From NCBI RefSeq assembly GCF_022565915.1, contig NZ_JAJOYX010000001.1, forward strand, positions 310,001 through 374,000: 64,000 nucleotides of DNA. Reading direction: 5' to 3'. The position numbers and the translations under genes were made by a program. Of this stretch, positions 8,855-17,479 are shown piece after piece. Each line of letters starts with the position of its first letter. Position 1 is the first letter of the stretch. Source of the stretch: Nesterenkonia sp. LB17. Its GTDB lineage: Bacteria; Actinomycetota; Actinomycetes; Actinomycetales; Micrococcaceae. The notes beneath the pieces are model-generated. The model saw nothing but the letters and a program-made list of their open reading frames with translations, searched no databases and was not told the DNA's origin.

Positions 8855-9565
8855 GTGAGCTACGGCAGCAACGCCCAGCGCACGCCCGAAGAGGTCAACA
8901 CCTCGGGCAAAGACTGGTTCACCCTCTACACCGTCTTCGCGCGGACCGGACCCGCTCCGCAGGGCGCCGACGTGGAGGTCGAGTTCGACCAGCTTGCCGG
9001 AGCGTTCGCCGAGCAGGAGGTCAGCTTCCGCGGCACCTACGACGTCTCCGCCATGCGCGACGAGGCCGACATCCTCACCTGGGTCACCGGCCCCTCAGCC
9101 GAGGGCCTGCAGGCCGCGGTGCGCCGCATCCGCCGCACCGCGATGTTCTCGCAGACCCGGATCGCGTTCTCCGCCATGGGCGTGCACCGCACCGCCGAGT
9201 TCGCCCGCAGCCACGTCCCGGCCTATGCCCTCGGGGTGCCGCCGGAGGACTGGCTGGTCATCTATCCGTTCAACCGCTCCTATGACTGGTACCTGCTGGA
9301 CCCGGCCAAGCGCGGGAAGATGCTGCGCGAGCACGGAATGCTCGGCCAGGAGTTCCCCTCGGTGCTGGCCAACACCACCTCGGCCTTCGCGCTGAACGAC
9401 TGGGAGTGGCTGCTCGCGCTGGAGGCGCCGAAGCTCACCGATCTGGTCGACATGATGCGCAAGCTGCGCGAGTCCGAGACCCGCTATCACGTACGCGATG
9501 AGATTCCCTTCTACACCGGACGCCGCCTGAAGGCCGCGTCGGAGATCGCTGAGGTTCTGCTGTGA
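8855..9565 (+). CDS. hemQ: Coproheme decarboxylase (chlorite dismutase-like)
   Basis: Converts Fe-coproporphyrin III (coproheme) to heme b with peroxide; last step of the coproporphyrin-dependent pathway. The start is set at GTG 8855 because GGAGG at 8845-8849 is ideally spaced from it and overlaps the in-frame ATG at 8843; a further in-frame ATG at 8837 lies upstream of the GGAGG. The product (~236 aa) has the family block VIYPFNRSYDWYLLDPAKRG, whose Tyr corresponds to the catalytic tyrosine segment of actinobacterial/firmicute HemQ. It ends overlapping hemH (GTGA), so the two are translationally coupled, which fits successive steps. Confidence 0.95.
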   Translation: MSYGSNAQRTPEEVNTSGKDWFTLYTVFARTGPAPQGADVEVEFDQLAGAFAEQEVSFRGTYDVSAMRDEADILTWVTGPSAEGLQAAVRRIRRTAMFSQTRIAFSAMGVHRTAEFARSHVPAYALGVPPEDWLVIYPFNRSYDWYLLDPAKRGKMLREHGMLGQEFPSVLANTTSAFALNDWEWLLALEAPKLTDLVDMMRKLRESETRYHVRDEIPFYTGRRLKAASEIAEVLL

Positions 9566-10896
9566 CGATCACCCCCGACAACGCCGAATCGGCCGAGAAC
9601 ACCGGATCAGCCGGGAACGCCGGACCGGCGCACCCGACCGAGACCTCCGATCACCCCACCGAGGCGCAGGCCGCCTCGGCAGTGGCGGACTCCTCCCAGG
9701 CCACGCCCACCCCGGGCACCGAGACCAGCCCCGACGCCGCCGAGGCGCCGGCTCCGCTTCCGGTGGACTATGCCGAGGGTTCCACCAAGGACCAGCCGGG
9801 CAACTACGACGCGATCCTGCTCGCCTCCTTCGGCGGCCCCGAGGGTCAGGATGACGTGCTCCCATTCCTGCGCAACGTCACCCGAGGTCGCGGCATCCCG
9901 GATGAGCGGCTAGAAGAGGTCGCCACGCACTACCGCGCCAACGGCGGGATCAGCCCGATCAACCAGCAGAACCGGGACCTCAAGGGGGCGCTGGAGGCCG
10001 AGGTCGCCGCCCGGCAGCTGAACATCCCGATCTACTGGGGCAACCGCAACTGGAACCCCTTCTTCACCGAGACCTTCCGCGAGATGCACGCTGCCGGACA
10101 CCGTCGGATCCTGGCGCTGGTCACCTCCGCGTACAACGGCTACTCCTCCTGCGGGCAGTACCGCGAGGACTTCTCACTCACCCTGGATGAGACCGGGCTG
10201 CGCGAGGAGATGAGCGTGGTGAAGGTTCGTCAGTTCTTCATGGACAAGGCGTTCATCGACCCGTTCAAGGACGCCCTGGCCGCCGGCATCGCCGATGTCC
10301 GGGCGCAGCTCGAGCAGGCCGGAAAGGCCGAGGCGAAGCCGAAGATCGTCTTCGTCACCCACTCCATCCCCAGCCGCAACGCCGAGGCCATGGGCCCGGA
10401 CCGGGTGATCGAGGAATACGGCACCGACGTCTACTCGGCCGAGCACCTCGCCGTCGCGCGCCACCTGATGGCCAGCGTCGAAGAGGCCGAGGGCCTGGAG
10501 CACTCACTGACCTTCCAGTCCCGATCCGGCAGCCCGAAGACCCCGTGGCTGGAGCCCGACATCAACGACGCCATCACCGAAGACGCCGAGGCCGGCGTCG
10601 CCGGTGTGGTGGTGATGCCCATCGGCTTCGTCTCCGATCACATGGAGGTGCTCTGGGACCTCGACACCGAGGCCAAGGACACCGCCGCGGAGCTCGGCCT
10701 GGCCTACCACCGCGCCGCGACCCCTGGCATCCAGGAGAAGTTCGTCTCCGGACTTATCGACGTGCTCAGCGAGTACCTGCAGGGCGTCAACGGTGAGCCC
10801 GTCGGCTTCGGCGAGCAGGTCGTGCCCGGCAAGTGGTCCGGCATCTGTGGTCCCTGCAACTGCACCCGCTTCCGCAAAGATGTCGCAAGGAGCTAG
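9562..10896 (+). CDS. hemH: Coproporphyrin ferrochelatase (CpfC)
   Basis: Inserts Fe2+ into coproporphyrin III (given the hemQ context) rather than protoporphyrin IX. The catalytic His lies in FVTHSIPSRN (His267), with the acidic partner in GFVSDHMEVLWDLD. Four cysteines match the [2Fe-2S] ligands described for actinobacterial ferrochelatases: Cys197 in YSSCGQY and Cys429, Cys432 and Cys434 in GICGPCNC. An N-terminal extension of ~75 residues, rich in Thr/Ser/Ala/Pro/Glu, precedes the first conserved block (YDAILLASFGGPE). It looks disordered and explains the 444-aa length. The GTG start overlaps the hemQ stop. Confidence 0.95.
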   Translation: MTITPDNAESAENTGSAGNAGPAHPTETSDHPTEAQAASAVADSSQATPTPGTETSPDAAEAPAPLPVDYAEGSTKDQPGNYDAILLASFGGPEGQDDVLPFLRNVTRGRGIPDERLEEVATHYRANGGISPINQQNRDLKGALEAEVAARQLNIPIYWGNRNWNPFFTETFREMHAAGHRRILALVTSAYNGYSSCGQYREDFSLTLDETGLREEMSVVKVRQFFMDKAFIDPFKDALAAGIADVRAQLEQAGKAEAKPKIVFVTHSIPSRNAEAMGPDRVIEEYGTDVYSAEHLAVARHLMASVEEAEGLEHSLTFQSRSGSPKTPWLEPDINDAITEDAEAGVAGVVVMPIGFVSDHMEVLWDLDTEAKDTAAELGLAYHRAATPGIQEKFVSGLIDVLSEYLQGVNGEPVGFGEQVVPGKWSGICGPCNCTRFRKDVARS

Positions 10897-11916
10897 ATGC
10901 CCACCTTCACCGTAGGCACCCGCGGCAGCAAGCTCGCGCTGACCCAGACGACGACGGCGGCCGAGGCGCTCGCCTCCCACGCCGACGCCGGATATGAGCT
11001 CATCACGGTCAAGACCGAGGGTGACATCCTCACCGGGCCGCTCGCGCAGATGGGCGGCACCGGAGTGTTCGCCTCCGCGCTGCGCCAGGCGCTGTTCGAC
11101 AAGACCTGTGATGTGGCCGTGCACTCGCTCAAGGACCTGCCGGCCAAGGATCTCGAGGGGCTTGCGATCGCCTCGGTGCCTTCTCGCGAAGACGTGCGCG
11201 ATGCGCTGTGCTCCGCCGATGACGTCCCGCTGGCCCAGCTGCCGCAGGGCGCGAAGGTCGGCACCGGCTCCCCGCGCCGGGCCGCACAGCTGCGCGCCGC
11301 CCGACCTGATCTGGAGATCGTGGACATCCGCGGCAACGTCGGCACCCGGCTGGCCCGGGTCCGCGGCCATGGGTCTGCGGCCGAGGCCTCACCGCAGGCA
11401 CCGAATGCCGCCCGGGGTGACCTGGACGCCGTCGTGCTCGCCGGGGCGGGGCTGAAGCGGCTCGGCCTGGAGCACCACATCGCCGAGCTGATCCCCACCG
11501 AGGTCATGCTCCCCGCCCCCGGACAGGGAGCCCTGGCCGTGGAGGTCCGCGCCGAGGATGCCGAGCCCACGGCGCCGCTCGGCATGGCGCTGGCGCTCTA
11601 TGACGACATCCCGGCCCGGCTGGAGACCTCCGCCGAACGGGGACTGCTGGCGAAGCTCAACGCCGGCTGCTCGGCGCCGATCGGCGGGCTCGCCCGCTAT
11701 GACGACAATCCCGACGGCGGCGCCACCCTGCGGCTGGACTCGGTGATCTGCGCGCCCGACGGCACCAAGGTGCAGCGCGCCGGGGCCGAGATCTCGATCG
11801 AGGCCGGGGCTGATCGCCGGGTTTCGGTGGACCGGGCGATCCAGCTCGGCACTCATGTCGCCGAGCAGCTGCTCGCCGAGGACTTCGGGCTGTTGCAGCA
11901 CGTCGTGGATTCCTAG
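10897..11916 (+). CDS. hemC: Hydroxymethylbilane synthase (porphobilinogen deaminase)
   Basis: Polymerises four porphobilinogens to hydroxymethylbilane. The cofactor-attachment cysteine is Cys258 in LNAGCSAPIGG, which carries the dipyrromethane. N-terminal GTRGSKLALTQT, VHSLKDLPAK and TGSPRRAAQLRAARPDLE are diagnostic. AAGGAG at 10887-10892 precedes the ATG. A short Ala/Pro insert (SAAEASPQAPNAARG) interrupts the region between domains 1 and 2. Length is 339 aa. Confidence 0.96.
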   Translation: MPTFTVGTRGSKLALTQTTTAAEALASHADAGYELITVKTEGDILTGPLAQMGGTGVFASALRQALFDKTCDVAVHSLKDLPAKDLEGLAIASVPSREDVRDALCSADDVPLAQLPQGAKVGTGSPRRAAQLRAARPDLEIVDIRGNVGTRLARVRGHGSAAEASPQAPNAARGDLDAVVLAGAGLKRLGLEHHIAELIPTEVMLPAPGQGALAVEVRAEDAEPTAPLGMALALYDDIPARLETSAERGLLAKLNAGCSAPIGGLARYDDNPDGGATLRLDSVICAPDGTKVQRAGAEISIEAGADRRVSVDRAIQLGTHVAEQLLAEDFGLLQHVVDS

Positions 11917-11927
11917 AAGCTGGCACC

Positions 11928-12740
11928 ATGCGCATCGCCCTGACCCGAGACCCCGCACAGGCGGGCCCGCTGGAGGCAGGGCTGCGCGCCGCCGGACTGC
12001 AGGTCCAGTTCCTGCCGGTCACCGAACAGCGACTGCCCGCCGACACCACCGAGCTGACGACGGCGCTCGAGCGGCTCTCACACGGGGACTTCGCGTGGGT
12101 GCTGTTCACCAGCGCCAACACCGTCCGGGCCCTGGTCAAGCTGGGCTGGGACGGCACCGTTCCGGCACAGGGACGCGTCGGCGTCGTCGGCCCCGGCACT
12201 GCCCGGGTGCTGCGCACGCTGACCGGCATCACCTCCCCGTGGATGCCTGAGGCGGAGAAGAGTGCGGCCGGGATGATCCAGGAGATCCCCGAGCCGGCCC
12301 CGGGTGCGAACACGGAGCTGCTGCTGCCGCAGTCGGCCCAGGCCCGGTCCCAGCTGCGCGACGGTCTCAGCGCCATCGGCTGGCAGGTCACCCAGGTCAG
12401 CGCCTATGAGACCGACTGCCTGGTGGTCGACGGAGCGCTCGCGCCCGGCGACTCGGACCGGCGGCTGCTCCCGCAGCCCGCCCGCGAAGACCTCCTGGAC
12501 CTCGATCAGCTCGCCGCGGACCTGCGCCGCGACCGGCTGACCCACGTGGACCCCACGGTTCTGCTGGTCACCAGCTCCTCGGCCGCCGACGGACTCGCGG
12601 ACCTCGGGGTCCCGGAGCGGGTCCGGCTGCTGGCCATCGGCCGGCCCACCGCCAAGACCCTCTCTCGCCGCGGCATCCCCGCCGCCAGTGTTCTCTCTGA
12701 GCCGAGCGCCGACGCTGTGATGGCCGCCCTGGGTCGCTGA
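11928..12740 (+). CDS. hemD: Uroporphyrinogen-III synthase
   Basis: Cyclises hydroxymethylbilane with D-ring inversion. Sequence conservation in this family is low. The N-terminal MRIALTRDPAQAGPLEAGL, the WVLFTSANTVRAL block, the LLLPQSAQARSQLRDGL block and the C-terminal VLLVTSSSAADGL/AIGRPTAKTL segments fit HemD well. Position directly after hemC and before hemB supports the call. Length 270 aa is normal. Confidence 0.92.
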   Translation: MRIALTRDPAQAGPLEAGLRAAGLQVQFLPVTEQRLPADTTELTTALERLSHGDFAWVLFTSANTVRALVKLGWDGTVPAQGRVGVVGPGTARVLRTLTGITSPWMPEAEKSAAGMIQEIPEPAPGANTELLLPQSAQARSQLRDGLSAIGWQVTQVSAYETDCLVVDGALAPGDSDRRLLPQPAREDLLDLDQLAADLRRDRLTHVDPTVLLVTSSSAADGLADLGVPERVRLLAIGRPTAKTLSRRGIPAASVLSEPSADAVMAALGR

Positions 12741-12848
12741 GAACTAGACTGACCGGCGGCGACACGCTTGAGCTGGACCGGCTGCGCAGTGACGCGCCGC
12801 CAGCCCGAGCGCACCGACCGTCATCCCCCTGATCACCAGGAGTCGAAC

Positions 12849-13979
12849 GTGAGTTTCCCCGAACAGCGCCCCCGCCGGCTGCGCCGCAGCCCCGCCATGC
12901 GCCGGATGGTGGCCGAGACCCGGCTGCACCCGGCCGACCTGATCCTGCCGGTCTTCGTCCGCGAGGGCCTCACCGAACCGGTGCCGATCAGCTCCATGCC
13001 CGGAGTGGTGCAGCACACCGAAGCCTCCCTGCTCACCGCCGCCGAAGAGGCCCGCGACCTCGGCCTGGCCGGGATCATGCTCTTCGGCATCCCCACCACC
13101 CGCGACGCCCAGGGCAGCGCCGGCCTGGACCCGCAAGGCATCCTCAACCGCTCCATCCGCGCTGTGAAGGACCGGGTCGGCGAGGACCTGGTCGTGATGA
13201 GCGACCTGTGCCTGGACGAGTTCACCGATCACGGGCACTGCGGGCTCGTCGACGAGGCCGGCGAGGTGGACAACGACGCCACCCTGGAGGTCTACGCCGA
13301 GATGGGCGTGGCCCAGGCCGAGGCGGGCGCCGACGTCGTCGCACCCTCGGGCATGATGGACGGCCAGGTCGCGGTGATCCGCCAGGCCCTGGACGAGGCC
13401 GGACACCAGCACGTGCCGATCCTCGCCTACGCCGCGAAATACGCCTCCGGCTTCTACGGCCCGTTCCGCGAGGCCGTGGACTCCCAGCTGAAGGGTGACC
13501 GCAAGCAGTACCAGATGGACGCCCCGAACCGCACCGAGGCGCTGCGCGAGGTCGAGCTGGATCTCGCCGAAGGCGCGGACATGGTGATGGTCAAGCCCGC
13601 CAGCGCCTACCTCGACATCCTCTCCGACACCGCCGCGATCAGCGACGTCCCGGTCTCGGCCTACCAGGTCTCCGGGGAGTACGCGATGATCGAGGCCGCC
13701 GCCGCCAATGGCTGGATCAACCGGCGCACCGTGGTCACCGAATCGCTGATCGCGATCCGCCGCGCGGGCGCCACCAACGTGCTGACCTACTACGCCGCCG
13801 AGGTGGCCGGATGGCTGCGCGAGGAGCTGGCCGGGTCACGCGGGAGTGCCTCGGCGTCCGGTGCGCAGACGCCGCCGAGCGCGCCCGCGCACCCGCCGAT
13901 CGAGCCCCGTCGGCCCACAGCCTCGACCCGCCCTGCCGACCAACCCCGCACCGACGCCGGCTTCCCGCCGGTCAGCTGA
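12849..13979 (+). CDS. hemB: Delta-aminolevulinic acid dehydratase (porphobilinogen synthase)
   Basis: Condenses two 5-aminolevulinates to porphobilinogen. GTG at 12849 is the start because AGGAG (12838-12842) lies 6 nt upstream and the product begins [14 protein letters not shown] as in homologues; the open frame further upstream has no support. The metal segment reads [14 protein letters not shown], a Cys-Asp-Cys variant of the zinc triad. The catalytic lysines are in [13 protein letters not shown] and [10 protein letters not shown]. After the usual end (AGWLREEL) the protein continues ~50 residues of Pro/Ala/Arg/Ser-rich, probably disordered tail. Confidence 0.95.
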   Translation: MSFPEQRPRRLRRSPAMRRMVAETRLHPADLILPVFVREGLTEPVPISSMPGVVQHTEASLLTAAEEARDLGLAGIMLFGIPTTRDAQGSAGLDPQGILNRSIRAVKDRVGEDLVVMSDLCLDEFTDHGHCGLVDEAGEVDNDATLEVYAEMGVAQAEAGADVVAPSGMMDGQVAVIRQALDEAGHQHVPILAYAAKYASGFYGPFREAVDSQLKGDRKQYQMDAPNRTEALREVELDLAEGADMVMVKPASAYLDILSDTAAISDVPVSAYQVSGEYAMIEAAAANGWINRRTVVTESLIAIRRAGATNVLTYYAAEVAGWLREELAGSRGSASASGAQTPPSAPAHPPIEPRRPTASTRPADQPRTDAGFPPVS

Positions 13980-13996
13980 AAGGACCCTCCTCCGCG

Positions 13997-15304
13997 ATGA
14001 CCACGAACCAGGAACTCTTCGACACAGCCCGCGAGCTCATGCCCGGGGGAGTGAACTCCCCGGTCCGCGCCTTCGGCTCGGTGGGAGGGACCCCTGCGTT
14101 CATGGTCTCCGCCGACGGGCCCTACCTGCGCGACGCCGAGGGCACCGAGTACGTGGACCTCGTCGGGTCCTGGGGACCGGCGCTGCTGGGGCACAGGCAT
14201 CCTGCGGTGATCGCCGCCGTGCACGCCGCGGTGGACGCCGGACTCGGCTTCGGCACCTCCCACCCCTCCGAGGCGCGGCTCGCCGAACTGGTCCGCGGCC
14301 GGGTCCCCGGCGCGCAGATGATCCGGATGGTCTCCACCGGCACCGAAGCCACCATGACCGCGATCCGGCTGGCCCGCGGGGTCACCGGTCGCAACATCGT
14401 GGTGAAGTTCGCCGGCTGCTATCACGGGCACTCCGACGGGCTGCTCGCCGCCGCCGGCTCCGGGGTCGCCACGCTCGGGCTGCCCGGATCCGCGGGGGTC
14501 ACCGAGGCGCAGGCCTCAGAGACCATCGTGGTGGAGTACAACGACCGCGCCGGACTCGAGGCGGTCTTCGCCGAACATGGCGAGCGCATCGCCGCGGTGA
14601 TCACCGAGGCCACCCCCGCCAACATGGGCGTGGTGGTCCCTGAAGAGGGCTTCAACGCGTTCATCCGCGAGATCACCGAGCGCCACGGCGCGCTGATGAT
14701 CTTCGACGAGGTGATGACCGGATTCCGGATCACCGAGGCGGGCTACTGGGGAGCCTCCGGACGGGTCGAAGGCTGGGAGCCGGACCTGTTCACCTTCGGC
14801 AAGGTCATCGGCGGCGGGCTGCCCACCGCCGCGCTGGCCGGGCGCCGCGAGATCATGGAACACCTGGCGCCCACCGGACCGGTGTATCACGCCGGCACGC
14901 TGTCGGGGAACCCTGTCGCGATGGCCGCCGGGGTGGCCACCCTGGAGCACGCCACCGCCGGGGTCTACGCGCACGTGGATTCCAAGGCGCAGGTCGTGGC
15001 CGACGCACTCACGGCTTCGCTGCACGACGCCGGGGTGGACCATTCCCTGCAGAAGGTCGGCTCGCTGTTCTCGGTGGCCTTCGGCACCTCCGCCACCGGG
15101 GTGCACAACTACGCCCACGCCCAGGCCCAGGAGACCTTCCGCTACGGACCGTTCTTCCACGCGATGCTCGACGCCGGGGTCTACCTGCCGCCGAGCGTGT
15201 TCGAGGCGTGGTTCCTGTCCTCAGCCCACGACGACGCCGCCATCGGCCGCATCCTGGATGCGCTGCCTTCCGCCGCGAAGGCCGCCGCGCAGGCCAAGCC
15301 CTGA
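13997..15304 (+). CDS. hemL: Glutamate-1-semialdehyde 2,1-aminomutase
   Basis: PLP enzyme that isomerises glutamate-1-semialdehyde to 5-aminolevulinate, the step after HemA. The ATG at 13997 gives the normal N-terminus ([21 protein letters not shown]). The longer upstream frame is inside hemB. Lys269 in [18 protein letters not shown] is the Schiff-base lysine, and [10 protein letters not shown] holds the PLP-binding Asp. Length 435 aa is normal. Last gene of the hem operon; a hairpin follows. Confidence 0.96.
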   Translation: MTTNQELFDTARELMPGGVNSPVRAFGSVGGTPAFMVSADGPYLRDAEGTEYVDLVGSWGPALLGHRHPAVIAAVHAAVDAGLGFGTSHPSEARLAELVRGRVPGAQMIRMVSTGTEATMTAIRLARGVTGRNIVVKFAGCYHGHSDGLLAAAGSGVATLGLPGSAGVTEAQASETIVVEYNDRAGLEAVFAEHGERIAAVITEATPANMGVVVPEEGFNAFIREITERHGALMIFDEVMTGFRITEAGYWGASGRVEGWEPDLFTFGKVIGGGLPTAALAGRREIMEHLAPTGPVYHAGTLSGNPVAMAAGVATLEHATAGVYAHVDSKAQVVADALTASLHDAGVDHSLQKVGSLFSVAFGTSATGVHNYAHAQAQETFRYGPFFHAMLDAGVYLPPSVFEAWFLSSAHDDAAIGRILDALPSAAKAAAQAKP

Positions 15305-15327
15305 GGGGTCAGCCTTAAGGTTCAAGG

Positions 15328-15367
15328 GCCGAGGGTCACGGGTGAGACGTCAGCCTTGACCCTCGGC
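15328..15367. terminator. Hairpin between convergent hemL and alcohol dehydrogenase
   Basis: GCCGAGGGTCA (15328-15338) pairs perfectly with 15357-15367 across an 18-nt loop. It lies between two convergent stops, so it may terminate both. There is no clear T-tract. GTCAGCCTT occurs twice around it (15308, 15350). Confidence 0.6.
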
Positions 15368-15379
15368 GGCCAGCGTTGA

Positions 15380-16420
15380 TCACGCGAGCCTGGGGTTGAT
15401 CATCGTCATCCCCGGGGTCGCGGACCGCTGCATCGCGGGCAGCAGGGTGGCCGCCTCCTCGAGCCCGACCACGCGTTCGATGAGGTCCTGCGGGCGCAGC
15501 GTGCCCTCAGCGATCAGGGCCAGCATCCCGGGGTAGTCGGTCGCGGCCATGCCGTGGCTTCCCAGCAGGTCGAGCTCCCAGGCGATGGCGCGGGCCATCG
15601 GGACCGCGGAGAGTCCGGTCTCGGTGGGCAGCAGACCGATCTGGACGTGGCGGCCGCGGCGGCGCAGGCTCAGGATCGCCGCCGCGCAGGTCTGTTCGCT
15701 GCCGACCGCGTCCACGGAGATATCGCTGCCCTCACCGGTGATCTCGCGAACCGCTGCCGGGACATCGCGCCCGTCGGCGAGGATCCCATGATCGGCGCCA
15801 AGGTCCCGGGCCGCCTGCAAGGCCTCGGGGCTGCGGTCCACCGCGATCACCTGGGCGCCGATCGCCTTGGCGATCATCACCGCGCTCAGCCCCACACCTC
15901 CGGCGCCCACCACGGTGACCCATTCCCCGGCGCGCACACCGGCTCGGGCGGTCAGCGCCCGGTAGGCGGTGGCGAACCGGCAGCCCAGCGCGGCCGCGGC
16001 CTCGAAGGAGACACCCTCGGGGATGGCCACCAGGTTCGTGTCGGCGGCGTGGAGAGCGACGTGTTCGGCAAAGGAGCCTGCGTGGGTGAAGCCGGGCTGC
16101 TGCTGATCGGGACACACCTGGGCGTTGCCGGAGCGGCACCAGTCGCAGGCCCCGCAGCCGCACACGAAGGGCACCGTCACGCGGTCGCCCACGTGCCAGT
16201 TCCGCACCCCAGGGTCCACCGCGGAGATGACCCCGGCGAGCTCATGACCGGGCACATGGGGGAGGGTGAGCTTCTCGTGTCCGGCCCAGGCATGCCAGTC
16301 GCTGCCACACAGGCCGGTCGCATGGACCTCCACGACGACCCCGCCTGCGGGCGGGGCGGGGTCGGGCACGTCCCGGACGTCCAGGGGCCCTGCGATCTCA
16401 TCCATCACCATTGCGCGCAT
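15380..16420 (-). CDS. Zinc-dependent medium-chain alcohol dehydrogenase
   Basis: MDR-superfamily dehydrogenase of 346 aa. The ATG at 16420 (MRAMVMDEIAGPLDV) is chosen because upstream residues lack family similarity. Catalytic zinc ligands are visible in GLCGSDWHAW and VPGHELAGVI. The structural zinc cluster is in CGCGACDWCRSGNAQVC, and the NAD(P)-binding GAGGVGLSAVMIAKA follows. Substrate is not evident. It lies 166 bp downstream of the exonuclease gene on the same strand, separated from it by a strong hairpin, so it is probably transcribed separately. Confidence 0.9.
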   Translation of the reverse strand: MRAMVMDEIAGPLDVRDVPDPAPPAGGVVVEVHATGLCGSDWHAWAGHEKLTLPHVPGHELAGVISAVDPGVRNWHVGDRVTVPFVCGCGACDWCRSGNAQVCPDQQQPGFTHAGSFAEHVALHAADTNLVAIPEGVSFEAAAALGCRFATAYRALTARAGVRAGEWVTVVGAGGVGLSAVMIAKAIGAQVIAVDRSPEALQAARDLGADHGILADGRDVPAAVREITGEGSDISVDAVGSEQTCAAAILSLRRRGRHVQIGLLPTETGLSAVPMARAIAWELDLLGSHGMAATDYPGMLALIAEGTLRPQDLIERVVGLEEAATLLPAMQRSATPGMTMINPRLA

Positions 16421-16481
16421 GAGGATGGATCTTACCTGTGCGCCCGGCACCGTCACGTGCCTGCACCGTTTGGGCACTGAC

Positions 16482-16519
16482 GGGTGGAACGCTACAGTCT
16501 TTCGCCGGTCGTTCCACCC
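16482..16519. terminator. Hairpin downstream of the DnaQ-like exonuclease
   Basis: GGGTGGAACG (16482-16491) and CGTTCCACCC (16510-16519) form a perfect 10-bp stem with an 18-nt loop. It is located ~70 bp past the exonuclease stop and ~60 bp before the alcohol dehydrogenase start. No T-tract was seen. Confidence 0.5.
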
Positions 16520-16586
16520 TTCGAGTCAGGAAGGTCCGCCCTCCACAACATCATCGGTGACGTCGGAGAGTGGGTCGCCTCGGCGT

Positions 16587-17372
16587 TCACACCGGCCATG
16601 CCGGACTGACCACGGCGTCGGGACGGGTGCGGCGCAGATACTCCTGCAGGTCCGCCGACTGCCCGACCTTCCATCCGGCCTGGAGCCGGTGCAGCTCGGG
16701 CGCCGGGATCTGCAGCTGCGGGAAGCGCTGCGCCTGCGCGCAGGCCACCTCTACCGCGGCCCAGGCGTCCGGGGTCGCCGAGTGGGCGGCGTCGAGCTCG
16801 ACCTCATAGTGCAGGCACATCTGGCTCAGCGTGCGTTTTCCGCGACGGTACTTGTCCACCTGCTTGTCGATCACCAGCGGGTCGATGACCCCGACCGGCT
16901 CGGTGAACTCCACCCCATGGCGCAGCGCCTCCTGCTGCAAGACAGTGAAGTCATAGGGAGCGTTCATCACCACCACGGCGCTGCCGGCGGCGAACTCCTG
17001 TGCCAGCGCGGTGGTGATCTGGGCGACCGCCTCAGCCGCCGGCTGACCGTTGGCCTGGGCGTATTCGGTGGAGATGCCGTGGATGGCGGTGGTCTCGGCG
17101 GGGATCTCCACCCCGGGATCCACCAGCCATTCCCGAGTGCGCACGCGCTGCGCGCCCGGACCGGCGGGCTCGACCGCACCGGCTTCAGCGCCGCTGCCGG
17201 CTGCCGTGTCGGCGCTGACCTCTGCGTCGTCGAAGATCACCAGCGCCGCGGAGACGATCCGCGCTACACGTGGATCCCGGGAGGTGGTCTCCAGGTCGAA
17301 GCCGACCCGGCGGCGGGTGTGCCAGGACTCGCTGCTGGGAGTGATCTCGAAGAGGGTGGGGGTCTCGGCCAT
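16587..17372 (-). CDS. DnaQ-like 3'-5' exonuclease (DEDDh)
   Basis: A 261-residue member of the DNA polymerase III epsilon/RNase T superfamily. Exo I is GFDLETTSRDP (Asp, Glu). Exo II includes AIHGISTEYAQ followed by VVMNAPYDFTVLQQE (Asp). Exo III is HSATPDAWAAVEVA (His...Asp), so all DEDDh residues are present. It is not fused to other domains, so it is likely a stand-alone exonuclease. Divergent from adnA across ~107 bp that carry a 9-bp inverted repeat. Confidence 0.9.
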   Translation of the reverse strand: MAETPTLFEITPSSESWHTRRRVGFDLETTSRDPRVARIVSAALVIFDDAEVSADTAAGSGAEAGAVEPAGPGAQRVRTREWLVDPGVEIPAETTAIHGISTEYAQANGQPAAEAVAQITTALAQEFAAGSAVVVMNAPYDFTVLQQEALRHGVEFTEPVGVIDPLVIDKQVDKYRRGKRTLSQMCLHYEVELDAAHSATPDAWAAVEVACAQAQRFPQLQIPAPELHRLQAGWKVGQSADLQEYLRRTRPDAVVSPAWPV

Positions 17373-17395
17373 GGCACTACGGTAGCGCGCCGGTG

Positions 17396-17464
17396 GGACA
17401 TGACCGCGGACATCACCCTGCGCCGCCGGTGCGTGGTCGCGCTGGGTTGCGCCGTGTCATGTCC
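17396..17464. promoter_or_regulatory. Inverted repeat in the exonuclease/adnA divergent region
   Basis: GGACATGAC at 17396-17404 and its exact complement GTCATGTCC at 17456-17464 bracket most of the intergenic space between the divergent starts at 17372 and 17480. It may be an operator pair; the regulator is unknown. The classical actinobacterial SOS box was not seen here. Confidence 0.35.
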
Positions 17465-17479
17465 GGGGGCTCTGATTGA

